Below are positions 61,881 to 64,000 of a stretch of 64,000 nucleotides of DNA, one piece after another. The notes under the pieces are model-generated. The model was given only the letters and a program-made list of their open reading frames with translations, made no database searches and had not been told where the DNA came from. Origin of the DNA: Lachnospiraceae bacterium (lineage in GTDB: Bacteria > Bacillota_A > Clostridia > Lachnospirales > Lachnospiraceae); assembly GCA_028694115.1 (NCBI GenBank), contig JAQUUB010000002.1, positions 1 to 64,000 on the forward strand, read 5' to 3'. The translations under genes and the position numbers were made by a program. Numbering within the stretch: the first letter of the stretch is position 1; each line of letters opens with the position of its first letter.

Positions 61881-63475
61881 AAGACATAAAATTGCTGGAT
61901 TGTACCCTAAGAGATGGCGGATTTGTAAATGATTGGGAGTTCGGACAGGATGATATCGCTAATATATTTGAGCGTTCCGTGAGTGCAGGCTTAGATATTA
62001 TTGAAGTTGGATTAATTGATGAAAGAAGAAATTTTGATAGAAACCGCACCATCATGCCAGATAGCAAGTCTATTAATACAATTTTTGGTGGATTTGATAC
62101 GGGTAAATCCATGATTGTTGGAATGATAGATTATGGTACCTGCAGTATCGAAAACATATGTGATAAAAAAGACAGCATTCTCGATGGGATTCGTGTCATT
62201 TTTAAAAAGAAAAATTTAAAGGAAGCATTAGTGTATTGTAAAGAGCTAAAAGATAAGGGCTATGAAATGTTTGTTCAGCCAGTATCTATTACAGGCTATT
62301 CTGATGAAGAAATGATTGCTTTAGTAGAAATGGTGAATGAGTTAATGCCACACGCAATGTCAATGGTAGATACGTACGGTTTGCTGCATCAGAGCAACCT
62401 TTTACACTATTTTGATCTGATTGATCATCATCTTCATAAGGATATTGCAATGGGATACCATGCACATAACAACTTTCAGTTAGGATATTCCAACTCACTT
62501 GCATTAATGGAGAAAGATTCAAACAGGAGCATCGTCGTAGATGGTTCTGCTTTTGGAATTGGAAAAGGGGCAGGGAATGCACCACTGGAATTGCTGGCAA
62601 TGTACGCAAATGAGCATTTTCAAAAAGCTTATGATATCAATCAGATATTAGAAAATATTGATGTGAATATTATGAAAATTTATCTAAAAGCTCCTTGGGG
62701 ATATTCGCTCAAATATTATCTGGCAGCATCAAATGATTGTCACCCTGATTATGTCAAATATTTGATGGAAAAGAGGACGCTATCTTTAAAATCAGTAAAT
62801 GAGATATTGGCAAGTATTCAGAAAAGTGAAAAGCTGGCTTTTAATAAAGAACATATAGAGGCGTTATATAAGGAATATCAAAATAAAGAAATTAATGATG
62901 GCGACGCACTGGAAAGACTGAAAAAAGAATTGGCTGGACATGAAATATTAGTGTTAGGGCCTGGGAAGAGTATGCAGAAGCAGGCAATGGATATTCAAGC
63001 CTTTATTGCAAAGAAAAAACCGGTGATCATCACAATCAACTATAAGCCTGTAGATTTTTATAGTGATTATATTTTTCTAAGTAATGCGAAACGATATGTT
63101 GGTCTTGCAACCAAACTGCAGCAGGAGGAAGGAACAATAAAAATTATTGCAACCTCCAATGTTACAAAGGTAAGCGGAAATTTTGAATACACGATAGATT
63201 ATAGTAGTCTGGTTGATATGAATTTTGAGATTATCGATAGTTCTCTTCTAATGCTTTTAAGATTACTCATTAAAACAGGTGTAGAAAAGGTATCCCTTGC
63301 CGGTTTTGATGGATATACCCATGCAAAAGGAGAAAACTATTTTAATGTAGCCATGGAATATGCATTTGTAAATGATTATGCGGAAAAGCTAAATAGATAT
63401 ACAAAGGAAACTCTGGAACAAATGGCAACATCCTTGCAAATTGATTTTATCACGAAATCAAAGTATACAGAATAG
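61877..63475 (+). CDS. DRE-TIM aldolase fused to a C-terminal nucleotide-binding-like domain
   Basis: This 532-residue protein has an N-terminal HMGL-like/DRE-TIM domain (about 1-290): LLDCTLRDGGFVNDW, EVGLIDERRNF, SMVDTYGLLH and GYHAHNNFQLG supply the metal-binding Asp and the HxH pair. SAFGIGKGAGNAPLELL is also typical of 4-hydroxy-2-oxovalerate aldolases. Residues 340-532 form a second domain (ILVLGPGKSMQKQA, SLAGFDGYTHAKG) resembling DUF115/MptE-like proteins. It overlaps rfbH by four bases. That context suggests aldol addition or cleavage on a CDP-dideoxy-keto sugar, giving a branched or extended sugar. That role is inferred, not known. Confidence 0.75.
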   Translation: MKDIKLLDCTLRDGGFVNDWEFGQDDIANIFERSVSAGLDIIEVGLIDERRNFDRNRTIMPDSKSINTIFGGFDTGKSMIVGMIDYGTCSIENICDKKDSILDGIRVIFKKKNLKEALVYCKELKDKGYEMFVQPVSITGYSDEEMIALVEMVNELMPHAMSMVDTYGLLHQSNLLHYFDLIDHHLHKDIAMGYHAHNNFQLGYSNSLALMEKDSNRSIVVDGSAFGIGKGAGNAPLELLAMYANEHFQKAYDINQILENIDVNIMKIYLKAPWGYSLKYYLAASNDCHPDYVKYLMEKRTLSLKSVNEILASIQKSEKLAFNKEHIEALYKEYQNKEINDGDALERLKKELAGHEILVLGPGKSMQKQAMDIQAFIAKKKPVIITINYKPVDFYSDYIFLSNAKRYVGLATKLQQEEGTIKIIATSNVTKVSGNFEYTIDYSSLVDMNFEIIDSSLLMLLRLLIKTGVEKVSLAGFDGYTHAKGENYFNVAMEYAFVNDYAEKLNRYTKETLEQMATSLQIDFITKSKYTE

Positions 63476-63486
63476 AGGAGAAACCA

Positions 63487-64000
63487 ATGAACCGATACGA
63501 TATTGCCGTCTTTGATGTAGATGGTACACTTTTAAATACAAAAGAAGGAATCCTGCTGGCTGTGCAAGACACAATGAAACAATGTGGTCTCAGAGATATA
63601 ACAAAAGAAGAAGAACCTTTATTTATTGGACCGCCTATTCAGGAGTCACTGATTAAAGTTTTTGGGATGTCCCAAGTAGAAGCTCAGGAAACAGCAAATG
63701 TGTTTCGTACAATGTATAAGGAAGAGGGGTATCTTTTAAAAGCAACCGCTTATGAAGGTATAATAGAGGTTATGGAAGCACTTTTAAATCGAGGGGTCAA
63801 GGTGGCAGTGGCTACTTATAAACGCCATGATTATGCAGTTAAAATTTGCAATCATTTTGGAATCAATAAATATTCGAATGTTATTTATGGAGCGGATAAC
63901 GAAAATAAACTAAAGAAACTTGATATTATTGAACTTTGCTTAAAGAATCTTGGGGCAAAAGATTACCGCAGGGCGGTCATGATTGGCGACAGTTCTTTTG
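63487..64000 (+). CDS. HAD-family phosphatase, partial at the window end
   Basis: The first 171 residues are visible. FDVDGTLLNTKEG is motif I, VAVATYK motif II and VMIGDSSF the start of motif IV. IGPPIQESLIKVFG matches the cap of phosphoglycolate phosphatase-like HAD enzymes. GAGGAG at 63475-63480 supports the ATG. It follows the aldolase by 11 bases and probably belongs to the same operon, where it might remove a phosphate from the product of the aldolase or prepare a precursor. The C-terminus lies beyond the window. Confidence 0.85.
   Translation, partial: MNRYDIAVFDVDGTLLNTKEGILLAVQDTMKQCGLRDITKEEEPLFIGPPIQESLIKVFGMSQVEAQETANVFRTMYKEEGYLLKATAYEGIIEVMEALLNRGVKVAVATYKRHDYAVKICNHFGINKYSNVIYGADNENKLKKLDIIELCLKNLGAKDYRRAVMIGDSSF

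Overview
The window is one long surface-polysaccharide (capsule, exopolysaccharide or cell-wall glycan) gene region from a low-GC, AT-rich Firmicute, most likely a member of the Clostridia such as Lachnospiraceae. That placement is inferred from base composition, strong AGGAGG-type ribosome sites, frequent GTG/TTG starts, and the gene families present (YfhO, DUF6077-like membrane proteins, DUF212). Almost everything is on the + strand in tightly packed, often ATGA-overlapping operons. The two clear exceptions are the DUF212 gene at 3475-3924 and a GT-C-like membrane gene at 51614-53341. I see no tRNA, rRNA, CRISPR array or insertion sequence. No gene-free stretch exceeds about 250 bases.

Layout. 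(1) 0.1-3.4 kb: dTDP-sugar genes (rmlD, FdtB-like aminotransferase, FdtA-like ketoisomerase) and a CsbB/GtrB-type Und-P glycosyltransferase, closed by a two-way terminator. (2) 3.5-4.9 kb: a DUF212 phosphatase-like gene and a degenerate ImmA/IrrE-like protein. (3) 5.0-7.0 kb: GDP-L-fucose genes gmd and fcl, with a terminator. (4) 7.0-11.7 kb: a tandem of large membrane proteins, partly truncated, split or fused to a metallo-beta-lactamase domain. (5) 11.7-20.1 kb: polysaccharide module 1, with GT2s, a phosphoglycosyl transferase, a GT4, a flippase and two paralogous polymerase/ligase genes. (6) 20.2-38.8 kb: module 2, with PglF/PglE/PglC-like genes, an ATP-grasp and HAD pair, UDP-L-FucNAc genes (capE, capF, capG), GTs, a polymerase, a WbsX protein, a nonulosonate synthase and a second flippase. 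(7) 38.8-49.3 kb: module 3, with a fused nonulosonate cytidylyltransferase/PseG-like protein, a second large phosphoglycosyl transferase, four GT4s, a UDP-HexNAc dehydrogenase and a third flippase. (8) 49.3-59.2 kb: large membrane proteins of GT-C type, ugd and yfhO. (9) 59.4-64 kb: CDP-sugar genes rfbG and rfbH, a DRE-TIM aldolase and a HAD phosphatase cut by the window end.

Working together, the enzymes would make dTDP-, GDP-, UDP- and CDP-activated deoxy, amino and acidic sugars. Three initiator transferases load a first sugar phosphate on undecaprenyl phosphate, GT2 and GT4 enzymes extend it, three flippases export units and several polymerase/ligase proteins assemble them. The GT-C and YfhO proteins probably decorate the product outside the membrane from lipid-linked sugars.

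The most notable signal not explained by genes is a family of structured leader elements before several of the transcription blocks. One class has a nested stem whose inner helix differs between two copies by three compensatory base-pair changes. Another class is a GCATGC hairpin followed by GATGGGTGT directly before start codons. The second strong signal is an in-frame A_AAA_AAG tract at 57.74 kb that would join a signal-anchor start to the body of a glycosyltransferase by a -1 shift.
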